DNA of 64,000 nucleotides from Bradyrhizobium sp. cir1 (GTDB lineage Bacteria; Pseudomonadota; Alphaproteobacteria; Rhizobiales; Xanthobacteraceae): assembly GCF_014198245.1 (NCBI RefSeq), contig NZ_JACIHE010000002.1, positions 586,275 to 650,274 of the forward strand, read 5' to 3'. This document shows, piece by piece, positions 17,934 to 27,299 of the stretch. The position numbers were made by a program, and so were the translations under genes. Numbering within the stretch: position 1 is the stretch's first letter; every line of letters starts with the position of its first letter. The notes beneath the pieces were generated by a model. The model ran no database searches, was not told where the DNA came from, and saw only the letters and a list, made by a program, of their open reading frames with translations.

Positions 17934-18084
17934 GATGTGCTCCCGTCAAAAGCCGGCGGGAATCACTTGCAGTGATTTGCACGAATCAGTGAAGCCCGGA
18001 TGAGTACGGGTGGAAGTTGCAATTTTAGGCATTGCGCGCCGCAGCGCCCGTACAAACTCAGATTTGCGGGCGCCCGCGCCGCCG

Positions 18085-18786
18085 TCAGATCGCCTCGCCG
18101 CGCGCCCCGAGCGCCGCGTTGCGGATCGCAGCGATGTTGGTCTTGTAGGCGTCCTGCGTGCCGCCCCTGAACACGGAGGTGCCGGCGACGAAGGCATTGG
18201 CGCCGGCAGCTGCCAGCGGGCCTGCGACGTCGGGGCCGACGCCGCCGTCGACCTCGATGTCGATCGGACGGCCCGCCGTCATCGCGCGGATGTCGCGGAT
18301 CTTGCTGATCGCGGAAGGAATGAAGGCCTGGCCGCCGAAGCCCGGATTGACCGACATCACCAGCACGAGATCGACAAGGTCGAGGACGTATTCGAGCGCG
18401 CTGATGGGCGTTGCCGGGTTGAGCGAGACACCGGCCTTCTTGCCGAGTGCGCGGATGGCCTGGAGCGAGCGGTGCAGATGGGGACCGGCCTCCGCATGCA
18501 CGGTGATGTGGTCGCAGCCGGCCTTCGCGAAGGCCTCGAGAAAGGGATCGCAGGGCGAGATCATCAGATGCGCGTCGAAGATCTTCTTGGTGTGCGGGCG
18601 CATCGCCTTGATGACGTCGGGGCCGTAGGAGATGTTGGGAACGAAATGCCCGTCCATCACGTCGAGATGGATCCAGTCGGCACCGGCGGCGTCCACCGCG
18701 CGCACCTCCTCGCCGAGCCTGGAGAAATCCGAGGCCAGGATCGAGGGCGCGATGGCCAGGGGGCGGGGGGTAAAGGCTTGGGTCAT
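18085..18786 (-). CDS. rpe: Ribulose-phosphate 3-epimerase
   Basis: 233 residues, the usual length. Interconverts ribulose 5-phosphate and xylulose 5-phosphate in the pentose phosphate and Calvin cycles. TIM-barrel motifs are evident: [46 protein letters not shown] and [10 protein letters not shown], carrying the metal ligands and catalytic aspartates. No other Calvin-cycle gene lies nearby, so a housekeeping role is most likely. It is divergent from the EF-hand gene, with a 254-bp gap holding both promoters. Confidence 0.96.
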   Translation of the reverse strand: MTQAFTPRPLAIAPSILASDFSRLGEEVRAVDAAGADWIHLDVMDGHFVPNISYGPDVIKAMRPHTKKIFDAHLMISPCDPFLEAFAKAGCDHITVHAEAGPHLHRSLQAIRALGKKAGVSLNPATPISALEYVLDLVDLVLVMSVNPGFGGQAFIPSAISKIRDIRAMTAGRPIDIEVDGGVGPDVAGPLAAAGANAFVAGTSVFRGGTQDAYKTNIAAIRNAALGARGEAI

Positions 18787-19040
18787 GGCGCTGTTTCCCG
18801 TGGCGGCCGGACGACGAATGGGCCTCGCCTAACATGGGCCTCCCTGGCGGGCAATGCAGGAGAGGCGCGCTTCCTGTGGGCGGAAATTTCTGCCGTCTGC
18901 GGCATGAATTGCCGGAGTTCCCGCGACCTGCGCAGCGTGGTGGATGCGGATTTCATTGAGCTTTTTGCGCTGGCACGACGCTTGCTGACTTCACCTGCAG
19001 AACATTGGCCGCGGCATGCCGCATCGGTTGGAGTTGTGCA

Positions 19041-19820
19041 ATGTTGTTCGCCCTTGGTGCCGTATCGACTGCGCTCGACGCGATCCAGTCGCTGACGAAC
19101 TCGAAATCGTCGTCGTCGACGCAGAAGACGGGATCCGCGCAGAGCGCGCCGACCAATCCGTTCGCGATCGACAACGGCAGCAGCGCGACCAGTGGGACGA
19201 CCTCGTCGGTCAATGCAGGCAAATATCCGCAGATCTCGCCGGAGACCATGAACGCGCTGTTCGCCGCGCAAAGCCAGTCCTCGGACGGCACCGGCAGCGC
19301 GACCAGCTCGACTGCGTCGAGCTCGACGAGCCGGCAGGCGGCGCTCAAGGACCTGTTCTCGCAGATCGATGCCGACGGTGACGGCAGCATCACCAAGTCG
19401 GAATTCGAGGACGCGCTCGGTGCCGGCGGCACCAACCTGGCGCAGGCCGATGACGTGTTCTCGAAGCTGGATTCGAATTCGGACGGCAGCGTCAGCCTGG
19501 ATGAGATGTCGAAGGCGTTGAAGAGTGGTCACAGCGGCCACCATGCCCATGGCGCGGACGGTGCCTCCGGCAGCGGCTCGGATTCCTCGTCGTCGTCGAG
19601 CGGCGGATCGACCTCGACCACGACGACCAATGCCGACGGCTCGACCACCACCACGGTCACCTACGCCGACGGCTTCAAGATGTCGACCACGGTGCCGGGC
19701 GCCTCCAGGTCCTCCGCCAATTCGGCCTACGATCTGTTCGCGCAGTTGATGCAGCGGCAAGGCGGGCAGGGCCAGGGCGCCTCGGCAACTGCCGGCTCGT
19801 CCATGTCGATGAGCGTGTGA
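19041..19820 (+). CDS. EF-hand calcium-binding protein, Ser/Thr-rich
   Basis: 259 residues from ATG 19041. The two EF-hand loops are near-canonical: DADGDGSITKSE at 110-121 and DSNSDGSVSLDE at 144-155, with a 22-residue linker, forming a calmodulin-like pair. The flanks are very rich in Ser, Thr and Gly, including a poly-Ser/Thr linker after a His-rich patch (HSGHHAH). The N-terminus (MLFALGAVSTALDAIQSL) could be a weak signal or membrane helix. An upstream in-frame start at 19005 is possible. Its partner and cell location cannot be told. Confidence 0.8.
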   Translation: MLFALGAVSTALDAIQSLTNSKSSSSTQKTGSAQSAPTNPFAIDNGSSATSGTTSSVNAGKYPQISPETMNALFAAQSQSSDGTGSATSSTASSSTSRQAALKDLFSQIDADGDGSITKSEFEDALGAGGTNLAQADDVFSKLDSNSDGSVSLDEMSKALKSGHSGHHAHGADGASGSGSDSSSSSSGGSTSTTTTNADGSTTTTVTYADGFKMSTTVPGASRSSANSAYDLFAQLMQRQGGQGQGASATAGSSMSMSV

Positions 19821-19870
19821 TTTTTTACCTCGTCCCGCTTGCGGGGCGAGGGAGTGCACCAACGTCGCGG

Positions 19871-20869
19871 CTATCTGCCGAACCGATCCCTCCACGCCGG
19901 TTGCGCGCCGGGGAACGGCAGCGCCGCCGCGCTGTAGACGCCGCGGGCGATCGCGCGCGCGACCACATTGGCTGCGACCGTGCCGAGCTCGGTGAGGCCG
20001 GCCAGCGGCTCGATCGGCTTCTCGCCGGTCGCAGCCGCAAACAGCACGTCGCCGTCGGTCGGTGCGTGCACCGGATAGATCGCGCGGGCAAAGCCGGTGT
20101 GCGCGATCATCGCCAGCCGCTTGGCCTGGGGTTTGGTCAGCACCGCGTCGGTGACGATGGCGCCGATGGTGGTGTTTTCGCGCGCGGTCGCCGCGGGACC
20201 GCCCTTGATGCGCATGCGCAGCATGCCCTCGGTAAACTTGTCGGGCAGGCCGCGTCCGCCGAATTCGCCGCCCACCTCGAACGGCGCCGCCCAGAACCAC
20301 GGCCCGTCGCCGACGGTGACACTGCCGACCGCGTTGACGGCGACGATCGCCGCGACCTTGACGCCGTCGGGCGTCACGGCCGAGGCAGAGCCGAGCCCGC
20401 CCTTGAACGTCGCCGTGGTGGCACCGAGGCCCGCGCCGGCGCTGCCGAGCGCGAAGTCCGTGCCGGCCGCGGCCGCCGCGGCGTAGCCGAGGTCGCGATA
20501 GGGCGAGAAGCGTCCCCAGGCCTTGTCGCCGCCATTGAGGAGGTCGAACAGGATCGCGCCCGGCACGATCGGGATCAGCGCTTCGCGAACCCGGTGGCCG
20601 CGCCCCTGTTCGGCGAGCCAGGCCTGCACGCCGCCGCCGGTATCGAGGCCAAAGGCGGAGCCGCCCGACAGCGCGATCGCGTCGACGCGCTCGACGGTGT
20701 TGGCGAGATCGAGCAGCGCGTCCTCGCGCGTGCCGGGGCCGCCGCCGCGGACGTCGATCGCCGCGACCGCGGGCTGGTCGAAAATGATCGCGGTCGTGCC
20801 GGAGGCGACTTTGGCATCCTCGGCATGGCCGACGCGGACGCCGGCGATGTCGGTCAGCAGATTCTTCAA
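19871..20869 (-). CDS. P1 (S58, DmpA-type) family peptidase
   Basis: 332 residues. Self-cleaving N-terminal nucleophile hydrolase family that includes L-aminopeptidase D-Ala-esterase/amidase. Family motifs: ITDIAGVRVGH-like N-terminus (LTDIAGVRVGHAEDA), GGSAFGLD and ENTTIGAIVTDA. By analogy with the nylon oligomer hydrolase NylC, which I recall cleaves Asn-Thr, the autocleavage point here should be Asn232-Thr233 with Thr as nucleophile, rather than Gly-Ser as in DmpA. It is followed upstream, on the same strand, by the hybrid kinase gene (57 bp apart), so they may be co-transcribed. Confidence 0.87.
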   Translation of the reverse strand: MKNLLTDIAGVRVGHAEDAKVASGTTAIIFDQPAVAAIDVRGGGPGTREDALLDLANTVERVDAIALSGGSAFGLDTGGGVQAWLAEQGRGHRVREALIPIVPGAILFDLLNGGDKAWGRFSPYRDLGYAAAAAAGTDFALGSAGAGLGATTATFKGGLGSASAVTPDGVKVAAIVAVNAVGSVTVGDGPWFWAAPFEVGGEFGGRGLPDKFTEGMLRMRIKGGPAATARENTTIGAIVTDAVLTKPQAKRLAMIAHTGFARAIYPVHAPTDGDVLFAAATGEKPIEPLAGLTELGTVAANVVARAIARGVYSAAALPFPGAQPAWRDRFGR

Positions 20870-20926
20870 GGTGGCCTCGCGCTCTGAAGGAGTTCGTCTT
20901 TGCGATAGCGCAGGGATGCCGCAGGC

Positions 20927-23752
20927 TCAACTGGCGAGCGCGGTCCTGAGCATCTTGGCAAGCTCGGACTTGCGGTAGGGCTTTGCCAGCAGCAGCACGC
21001 CGGAATCGAGCCTGCCGTGATGGACGATGGCATTCTCGGTGTAGCCCGAGGTGAACAGCGTCTTGAGGTCGGGGCGGCGGCGGGCGGCCTCGTCGGCGAG
21101 CTGGCGGCCGTTCATGGCGCCCGGCATGATGATGTCGGTGAAGAGCAGGTCGATGTTCTTGTCGGCATCGATGATGGTGAGGGCTTCGGCCGCATTGGCG
21201 GCCTCTAGCGCGGCATAGCCGAGGCTCCTGACCTGAGTCACCACATATTGCCGCACCAAGGCGTCGTCCTCGACGATCAGGATCTTCTCGTCGCCGCCGG
21301 TAATGGGAACGTTCTGCAGCGCCTCGAATTCGGTCTCCTGCATGCCGGTCGAGCGCGGCAGATAGATCTTCACGCTCGTGCCGTGGCCTTCCTCGCTGTA
21401 GATCTTGATGTGTCCGCCGGTCTGCTTGACGAAGCCGAACACCATGCTGAGCCCGAGACCGGTGCCCTTGCCGACCTCCTTCGTCGTGAAGAACGGGTCG
21501 AACACCCGATCGATCAGACCGGCCGGAATACCGCTGCCGGTGTCGCTGACCGCGATCATCACGTAATTGCCGGCGGTGACGTCGGGGTTCATGCTGGCAT
21601 AGCCGTCGTCGAGGAAGACGTTGCGGGTCTCCAGCACCAGGGTGCCGCCATCGGGCATGGCATCGCGCGCGTTCAGCGCCAGATTGAGGATCGCGGTGGA
21701 GAGCTGGCCCGGATCGACCAGCGTCGGCCAGGCATCCTCGGTGAGCTGCGGCATGATGGTGATCTGCTCGCCGAGCGTCGGATGCAGGAGCTTGGCGGCC
21801 TCGAGCGCCAGCGCATTGACGTCGATCTCGCGCGGCTGGAGCGGCTGCTTGCGGGCAAAGGCGAGCAGATGCTTGGTCAGTTGCGCGCCGCGTTCGGCGG
21901 CATCGTCGATCAGCTTGGTGATGGCGGCAAGCTCGGGGCGGTCGGCCACGGCATCCGCCAGGATGCCGATCGTGCCGGTGATGACGGTCAGCACGTTGTT
22001 GAAGTCGTGGGCGACGCCGCCGGTGAGCTGGCCGATCGAGTCCATCTTCTGGACCTGCCTGAGCTGGGCCTCGGCAGCCTGCTTCTCGGTGAGGTCGCGG
22101 CCGATGAAGAAATGGCGTTTCACGGGCGCGGACCAGGTGCCCATCCAGTTCAGCGTGACCTCGTGACCGTCGCGGTGGTAGTAGCGCGCCTCGAAGCTGC
22201 GCTTGACCGCGCCGCGCCGCGCCGCGCGCATCTCGCCCCGGGTCTTTTCGAGGTCGTCAGGGTGGATGAATTCGATCGCGCTGTGCCCGACCATGTCCTC
22301 GGGGCTGAAGCCGAGGATGGTCTTCACGCTGGGGCTGACCTGGATGAAATTGCCAAAGCCGTCGGTGACCAGGATCAGGTCCTGCGAGGTCTCGAAGATG
22401 CGCTGGCGCTCCTCGATCTCCCGATTGAGAGCCATCTCGGCTCGCTTCCGCTCCGTCACGTCGCGGGCCACCTTGGACGCGCCGATGATCTTGCCGTCGC
22501 TTGATCGCAGCGGGACCTGGCTCAGCACCACGTCAATCGGTTGACCGTTCTTGTGCAGCCGCACCGCCTCCAACTGGTCGATGACCTCGCCATTGCGGGT
22601 GCGCGCCAGGTTCTCGGCGATGTCTTCACGCTGGTCGTCCGGCATGATGATGTCGATGGAGCGGCCGACCGCCTCGCTTGCGGAGTAGCCGAAGACGCGC
22701 TCGGCCGCGTGGTTCCAGGTCGTGATCGTGCCGTCGAGCGACTTGGTGATGATGGCGTCGTTGGAGGATTCGACGACGGCGGTGAACAGCCGCTCGCGCT
22801 CGGCGTGATAGTCGCGCTCGGCGTCCGATCGGCGTTTCAATGCGCCGACCATGCCCGCGGTCTGGGCCTGGAGGCGGACGTTCTCGATCAGGAGCACCGC
22901 GAGCACGAATGTCGCCGAGCAGAGGCCATAGAGGCGGCCGACATAGAAGCCGAGATCGAAGCGCGCGACGTTCACGATCGCCGAGAGCGCGATGTCGAAC
23001 AGCCAGGCGCACATCACGACCATGAGCCAGATGTCGATCACGGAATGCGGCTTGCGAAACCACAGCGAGACGAGTGCAGCAAAGCTCAGCGACCACACGA
23101 AGGACACGACGCCGATCATGGTCGGCGTGTAGCTGCCGTCGCGCAGCAGGACCGGGAGCAGGTCGTGCTGGGCGGTGACGATCCAGGCGAAGACGGCCAT
23201 GGCGGCGATGACGCCGAACACGATGGTGCAGATCGCGCCGGCGGTCGTGCCGCGAATCCTGGCGCCGCCATCGGCCTCCTTCAACCAGGCATAGCCCAGC
23301 ACGCAGAGCGGGAAGCCGGCGTGCCAGATCATGTAGAGCCAGACCGTGGTCTGCCGGCCCGCGCCGAAAAGCCCGGTCGGGGTGAACAGGCCGGGGAAGG
23401 TGAGGGCATGGACCACCGCGGCGGCGGCGGTGAACAGGTAGCCGGTCGCGAGCCACAGCAGCGCGCGGGTCCGCAAGACCGAAAACTGCGACAGCAGCAG
23501 CACCGCGGTGATGACGTCGCTGACGGCAAGGGCGGACTGATAGCTCGCGACAAAGGCTGGAACGGGCAGGAGCGGGACACCTGCGAAGGGGACGGCCAGC
23601 GCGAACAGGATCGCGGACACGCCGACAATCGCCAATGCGGCGGTGCGGTCGGTCGAGGTGGCCGGCAGGGTCGAAAGGAATGTGCTTCGGTCGATCGTTG
23701 CGGGCACGTCCACCTCTCGCAGACCGGTCTTCGCCATCGTCATCGACGTCAT
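20927..23752 (-). CDS. MASE4-like hybrid sensor histidine kinase
   Basis: 941 residues. An N-terminal membrane sensor with about eight helices (residues 37-290) looks like MASE4. Two PAS domains follow (about 325-440 and 450-560). HisKA has phosphoacceptor His582 in GGVAHDFNNVLTVITG, then HATPase_c (NLALNARDAMPDGG, FFTTKEVGKGTGLGLSM). A C-terminal receiver (about 823-940) has Asp873 in LLFTDIIMPGAMNG. Internal phosphotransfer or reverse control is likely. A divergent single-domain response regulator starts 225 bp upstream and is the natural partner, since the protein lacks an output domain. Confidence 0.92.
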   Translation of the reverse strand: MTSMTMAKTGLREVDVPATIDRSTFLSTLPATSTDRTAALAIVGVSAILFALAVPFAGVPLLPVPAFVASYQSALAVSDVITAVLLLSQFSVLRTRALLWLATGYLFTAAAAVVHALTFPGLFTPTGLFGAGRQTTVWLYMIWHAGFPLCVLGYAWLKEADGGARIRGTTAGAICTIVFGVIAAMAVFAWIVTAQHDLLPVLLRDGSYTPTMIGVVSFVWSLSFAALVSLWFRKPHSVIDIWLMVVMCAWLFDIALSAIVNVARFDLGFYVGRLYGLCSATFVLAVLLIENVRLQAQTAGMVGALKRRSDAERDYHAERERLFTAVVESSNDAIITKSLDGTITTWNHAAERVFGYSASEAVGRSIDIIMPDDQREDIAENLARTRNGEVIDQLEAVRLHKNGQPIDVVLSQVPLRSSDGKIIGASKVARDVTERKRAEMALNREIEERQRIFETSQDLILVTDGFGNFIQVSPSVKTILGFSPEDMVGHSAIEFIHPDDLEKTRGEMRAARRGAVKRSFEARYYHRDGHEVTLNWMGTWSAPVKRHFFIGRDLTEKQAAEAQLRQVQKMDSIGQLTGGVAHDFNNVLTVITGTIGILADAVADRPELAAITKLIDDAAERGAQLTKHLLAFARKQPLQPREIDVNALALEAAKLLHPTLGEQITIMPQLTEDAWPTLVDPGQLSTAILNLALNARDAMPDGGTLVLETRNVFLDDGYASMNPDVTAGNYVMIAVSDTGSGIPAGLIDRVFDPFFTTKEVGKGTGLGLSMVFGFVKQTGGHIKIYSEEGHGTSVKIYLPRSTGMQETEFEALQNVPITGGDEKILIVEDDALVRQYVVTQVRSLGYAALEAANAAEALTIIDADKNIDLLFTDIIMPGAMNGRQLADEAARRRPDLKTLFTSGYTENAIVHHGRLDSGVLLLAKPYRKSELAKMLRTALAS

Positions 23753-23977
23753 TCGGATAGCCGTGGGCCAGCTTTATGGTAGCGGGTTATAGGCTCGTAG
23801 CCTGTATCGTTTGTGGTCGCGATTCAACCGAAGGTTACAGCTTACTTAATCTTGGTGGGACCACGGAATAGGGGCCGGGTAAGATGCGCTTTACTGGGCG
23901 GTGTCATAATGCCCTTCCGCCGTCGTGGGTTCCAGGTTTGAATCATTCGATTTGATCTCATCCGGGAGTTGTTCCCT

Positions 23978-24364
23978 ATGCCCCGCGTTCTCATCATCGA
24001 CGACCAGAAGGACGTCCGCGCGATGGTCGCGATCGTTCTCCGGGTCAATCGTTTCGAGGTCGTGGAGGCCGAAAGCGGCGCGGCCGGGCTGAAAGCCTTC
24101 GCGGAAAGCCCGTGTGACGCGGCAATCGTCGATATCTTCCTTGGCGACACCAGCGGCGTCGACGTCATCGCCAGCCTGCGCGAGCTTGCGCCGGGACTCC
24201 CCGTCATTGCGGTGTCCGGGATGACGGCGCTGGATTTCCTGGACCAGGCGCCTCACCTCGCCAATGTGGCCTGCCTGCAGAAGCCGTTTCGGCCGAACGA
24301 CCTCCTGCAGGCGCTGCGGAAGGCCCAGGCCGACGCGGGCGGGGAGCTGCCCGCAGCCGTCTGA
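23978..24364 (+). CDS. Single-domain response regulator
   Basis: 128 residues, receiver only. Start MPRVLIIDDQKDVRAMVAIV carries the acidic pair; the phosphoacceptor Asp lies in AAIVDIFLGDTSG, Thr/Ser in IAVSGMT, and Lys in CLQKPFRP. No DNA-binding domain is attached, so it acts by protein contact or in a phosphorelay, most likely with the divergent hybrid kinase. ATG 23978 is preceded by GGGAG; TTG 23969 is a weaker alternative. Confidence 0.88.
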   Translation: MPRVLIIDDQKDVRAMVAIVLRVNRFEVVEAESGAAGLKAFAESPCDAAIVDIFLGDTSGVDVIASLRELAPGLPVIAVSGMTALDFLDQAPHLANVACLQKPFRPNDLLQALRKAQADAGGELPAAV

Positions 24365-24382
24365 CTGTGGTGCAAGAAGAAA

Positions 24383-24404
24383 CGCCCCGGGGTAAGCCGG
24401 GGCG
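24383..24404 (-). terminator. Rho-independent terminator after the LIV binding protein
   Basis: CGCCCCGG-GGTAAG-CCGGGGCG, a perfect 8-bp GC stem. On the minus strand it is followed by TTTCTTCTT, so it ends the transcript of the binding protein gene at 24445. It may also stop the convergent response regulator transcript. Confidence 0.8.
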
Positions 24405-24444
24405 TGGTGAGGGTTGGATGGCAGCCTGAGGCCCGGCAAGCGCG

Positions 24445-25563
24445 TTAGGTGCCGTTGCCCTTGATCTCGGCGTAGCTGCCCTTGGCATCCCACTTGTAGA
24501 CGACGTAATCGATCTGCTTGATGTCGCCCTTGGCGTCATACTCGATCGGGCCGATCACGGTGTCCCACTTGCCGGCCTTCATCGCTTCCATGACCTTCTT
24601 GGCGTCGGTGGTGCCCGCCTTCTTGGCCGCCTGCGACCACACCTGCATCGCCGCATAGGTGTAGAGCGTATAGCCTTCGGGGTCGATGTTCTTGGCCTTG
24701 AAGGCATCGACGATCTTCTTGGCGGTCGGCTTGTTGCGCGGATCGGGGCCGAAGGTGAACAGGGTGCCTTCGCCGGCGGGGCCGGTGATGGAGGCGTACT
24801 CCTTGTCGGCGAGCGCGTCGCCGGCCATCAGCACCGTCTTGAGGCCCTGGTCGCGCATCTGGCGCAGGATCAGGCCGCTCTCCTGATGGTAGCCGCCGAC
24901 ATAGACGAGGTCGATGTTGTCGCGCTTCAGGCGCGAGACGATCGCGTTGAAGTCCTTGTCGCCCTTGTTATAGGACTCGTACATCTTCTCGGTGATGCCG
25001 GCCTTGTTGAGCGCCTTCTTGGTCTCGTCCGCAAGACCCTTGCCGTAGGTGGTCTTGTCGTTGAGAATCGCGATGTTCTTGCCCTTGAAGTTCTTGGCGA
25101 TGTACTGCGCCGCGATCAGGCCCTGCTGATCGTCACGGCCGCAGACGCGCGCCACGTTCCAGAGCTTGCGCTCGGTGAAGAGCGGGTTGGTCGAGGCCGG
25201 GGTGATCTGAAGGACGTTGCCGTCCGCGTAGGCCTCGGAGGCGGGGATCGACGACGACGAGCAATAGTGCCCGGCGACGAAGGGCATCTTGGCGCCGGCG
25301 ATCTTCTCGGCGATCGAGCGTGCCTGCTTCGGGTCGCAGGCATCGTCCTCGACGGAGAGCGCAAGCTTCTTGCCGTTGACGCCGCCGGCGGCGTTGATAT
25401 CGGCCACCGCCATCTCGGCGCCGTTCTTCATCTGGCGGCCGAAGGCGGATTCGCCGCCGGTCATCGGGCCTGCGACTGCGATGGTGACATCCTGCGCGAA
25501 TGCCGCGCTCGACAGCGCGATCGACGCGCCGAATGCCAGACCGATGAGCTTCAGTGATTTCAT
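24445..25563 (-). CDS. livJ: Branched-chain amino-acid ABC transporter binding protein (operon 1)
   Basis: 372 residues. Sec signal peptide (MKSLKLIGLAFGASIALSSA, cleavage after AFA) and mature start QDVTIAVAGPMTGGESAFGRQ, typical of periplasmic LivJ/LivK-type binding proteins. The segment FVAGHYCSSSSIPASEAYAD is the ligand-binding stretch of the family. ATG 25563 is the start because the signal peptide begins there. It is the last gene of the cluster, 150 bp after livF, with its own terminator. Substrate is probably a branched-chain or other amino acid. Confidence 0.92.
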   Translation of the reverse strand: MKSLKLIGLAFGASIALSSAAFAQDVTIAVAGPMTGGESAFGRQMKNGAEMAVADINAAGGVNGKKLALSVEDDACDPKQARSIAEKIAGAKMPFVAGHYCSSSSIPASEAYADGNVLQITPASTNPLFTERKLWNVARVCGRDDQQGLIAAQYIAKNFKGKNIAILNDKTTYGKGLADETKKALNKAGITEKMYESYNKGDKDFNAIVSRLKRDNIDLVYVGGYHQESGLILRQMRDQGLKTVLMAGDALADKEYASITGPAGEGTLFTFGPDPRNKPTAKKIVDAFKAKNIDPEGYTLYTYAAMQVWSQAAKKAGTTDAKKVMEAMKAGKWDTVIGPIEYDAKGDIKQIDYVVYKWDAKGSYAEIKGNGT

Positions 25564-25713
25564 GAGATACCTCGCGGGTGGTCGCCTGTGGAAGTCGCCG
25601 GGCATGCCCGGTCCAAACCGGTGCCATTCTTGAATGAAATCGAGGAGAAGTCACCGGCAAAATACGGGCATTGGCGGAGATATCTCGCCACATTGCGCTG
25701 CATAAGGCGGCGC

Positions 25714-26457
25714 TCAGCCGTGCCGACCGCCTTCCAGATAGGCGGCGCGAATCTCAGGGCGCTGCAGCAACTCGGCGCCGGTCCCGGCCAGCGTGATCAG
25801 GCCATTGACCATGACATAGCCGCGGTGGGCGAGCTTGAGCGCATGGTTGGCGTTCTGCTCGACGATCAGGACGGTCAGGCCGTCCTGCCGGTTCAGGGTG
25901 CGGATCGCGTCGAAGATCTGGCGGGCGATCAGCGGCGCGAGCCCGAGCGAGGGCTCGTCGAGCAGGAGCAGGCGGGGACGGCTCATCAAGGCACGGCCGA
26001 TCGCCAGCATCTGCTGCTCGCCGCCGGACAGGGTTCCGCCGCGCTGGGCGTAGCGTTCCTTCAGCCGTGGAAACAGCGTGAAGACACGCTGGAGCGTCGC
26101 CTCGCGCTCCGCCTCGGTGCATCCCGTGGCATCGGCCCCCATCTGGAGGTTTTCCGCCACGCTCATGCGCGGGAAGATGCGGCGGCCCTCCGGCGATTGC
26201 GCGATGCGCAAATGCGCGATCTCATGGGTCGGGACGTCGGTGATGTCGCGGCCTTCGTACAGGATCTGGCCGGCGCGGGCCCGCGGCTTGCCGAAGATCG
26301 TCATCATCAGCGTCGACTTGCCGGCGCCGTTGGCGCCGATCAGCGCCACGATCTCGCCGGCATTGATCTCGACGTCGACGCCCTTCAGCGCCTCGATCTT
26401 GCCGTAGGCGGCGCGCAGGGACCGGATCGCGAGCAGGGGAGTGGGGGCCGCCGTCAC
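25714..26457 (-). CDS. livF: LIV-type ABC transporter ATPase LivF (operon 1)
   Basis: 247 residues. Walker A GANGAGKST, signature LSGGEQQMLAIGRALM, Walker B LLLLDEPSLGL and the H-loop region near VEQNANHAL. This is the short LivF type that pairs with LivG under the LivHM membrane dimer. It overlaps livG by four bases, so translation is coupled. Confidence 0.94.
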   Translation of the reverse strand: MTAAPTPLLAIRSLRAAYGKIEALKGVDVEINAGEIVALIGANGAGKSTLMMTIFGKPRARAGQILYEGRDITDVPTHEIAHLRIAQSPEGRRIFPRMSVAENLQMGADATGCTEAEREATLQRVFTLFPRLKERYAQRGGTLSGGEQQMLAIGRALMSRPRLLLLDEPSLGLAPLIARQIFDAIRTLNRQDGLTVLIVEQNANHALKLAHRGYVMVNGLITLAGTGAELLQRPEIRAAYLEGGRHG

Positions 26458-27299
26458 GTCCCGCCCTCCATCACGGCCGCGGCCTCATCCTCGTCGGTGC
26501 CGAGATAGGCGGCGATCACCTTGGGATCGTCGCGGACCTCGCGCGGCGTGCCTTGCGCGATCTTCACCCCGTGGTCCATCACCACGATGTGGTCGGAGAT
26601 CTCCATCACCACCGACATGTCGTGCTCGATCAGCAGGATCGAGGTGCCGAGCTCGTTGCGGATCGAGAGCAGCAGCTCGCTCAAGGCGGCGCTCTCCCGC
26701 GCATTGAGGCCGGCGGCGGGCTCGTCCAGGCACAGCAGCGCAGGCTCGGTGCACATCGCCCGCGCGATCTCGAGCCGGCGCTGGTCGCCATAGGCGAGGT
26801 TGCCGGCGGCGTCGTCGGCGCGGTCGAGCAGGTTGACGCGCCTCAGCCAGTCGGTGGCGAGATCGATCGCGTGCTTCTCGGCGTCCCGGTACACGGGCGC
26901 GCCGACGAGGCCGAGCAGGGTGAAGCCGGAGGCGCGCATCAAGGCGTTGTGCTGCGCCACCATCAGGTTCTCCAGCGCGGTCATGCCGGGAAACAGGCGG
27001 ATGTTCTGGAAGGTGCGCGCGACCTTGGCCTGCTTGGCGATGCGGAAATCGTTCAGCCGCTCCAGCGCGATGACCCGGCCGTCGTCATGGGCGAGGCGGA
27101 TGGTGCCGCCGCTCGGCTTGTAGAAGCCGGTGATGCAGTTGAACACGGTGGTCTTGCCGGCGCCGTTCGGCCCGATCAGCGCGGTGATCTTCTTCCGCTC
27201 GGCGGCGAAGGAGAGGTCCTGCACGGCGACGATGCCGCCGAAGCGCATGGTCAGCCGGTCGACGCCAAGAATCTTATCGCTAGTCTTGTCGCCGCTCAT
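26454..27299 (-). CDS. livG: LIV-type ABC transporter ATPase LivG (operon 1)
   Basis: 281 residues. Walker A GPNGAGKTT, the LivG-specific insertion around FQNIRLFPGMTALENLMVAQ, signature LAYGDQRRLEIARAM and Walker B LLCLDEPAAGL. ATG 27299 starts within the end of livM (4-bp overlap). A longer frame to 27395 is rejected because its extra residues lie inside livM. Works with LivF at the inner membrane. Confidence 0.94.
   Translation of the reverse strand: MSGDKTSDKILGVDRLTMRFGGIVAVQDLSFAAERKKITALIGPNGAGKTTVFNCITGFYKPSGGTIRLAHDDGRVIALERLNDFRIAKQAKVARTFQNIRLFPGMTALENLMVAQHNALMRASGFTLLGLVGAPVYRDAEKHAIDLATDWLRRVNLLDRADDAAGNLAYGDQRRLEIARAMCTEPALLCLDEPAAGLNARESAALSELLLSIRNELGTSILLIEHDMSVVMEISDHIVVMDHGVKIAQGTPREVRDDPKVIAAYLGTDEDEAAAVMEGGT

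Noticed and set aside
18783..20930. Long minus-strand frame over the EF-hand and P1 peptidase region
   Set aside because: Arginine-rich, no domain, in a different frame from the clear P1 peptidase and opposite the EF-hand gene.
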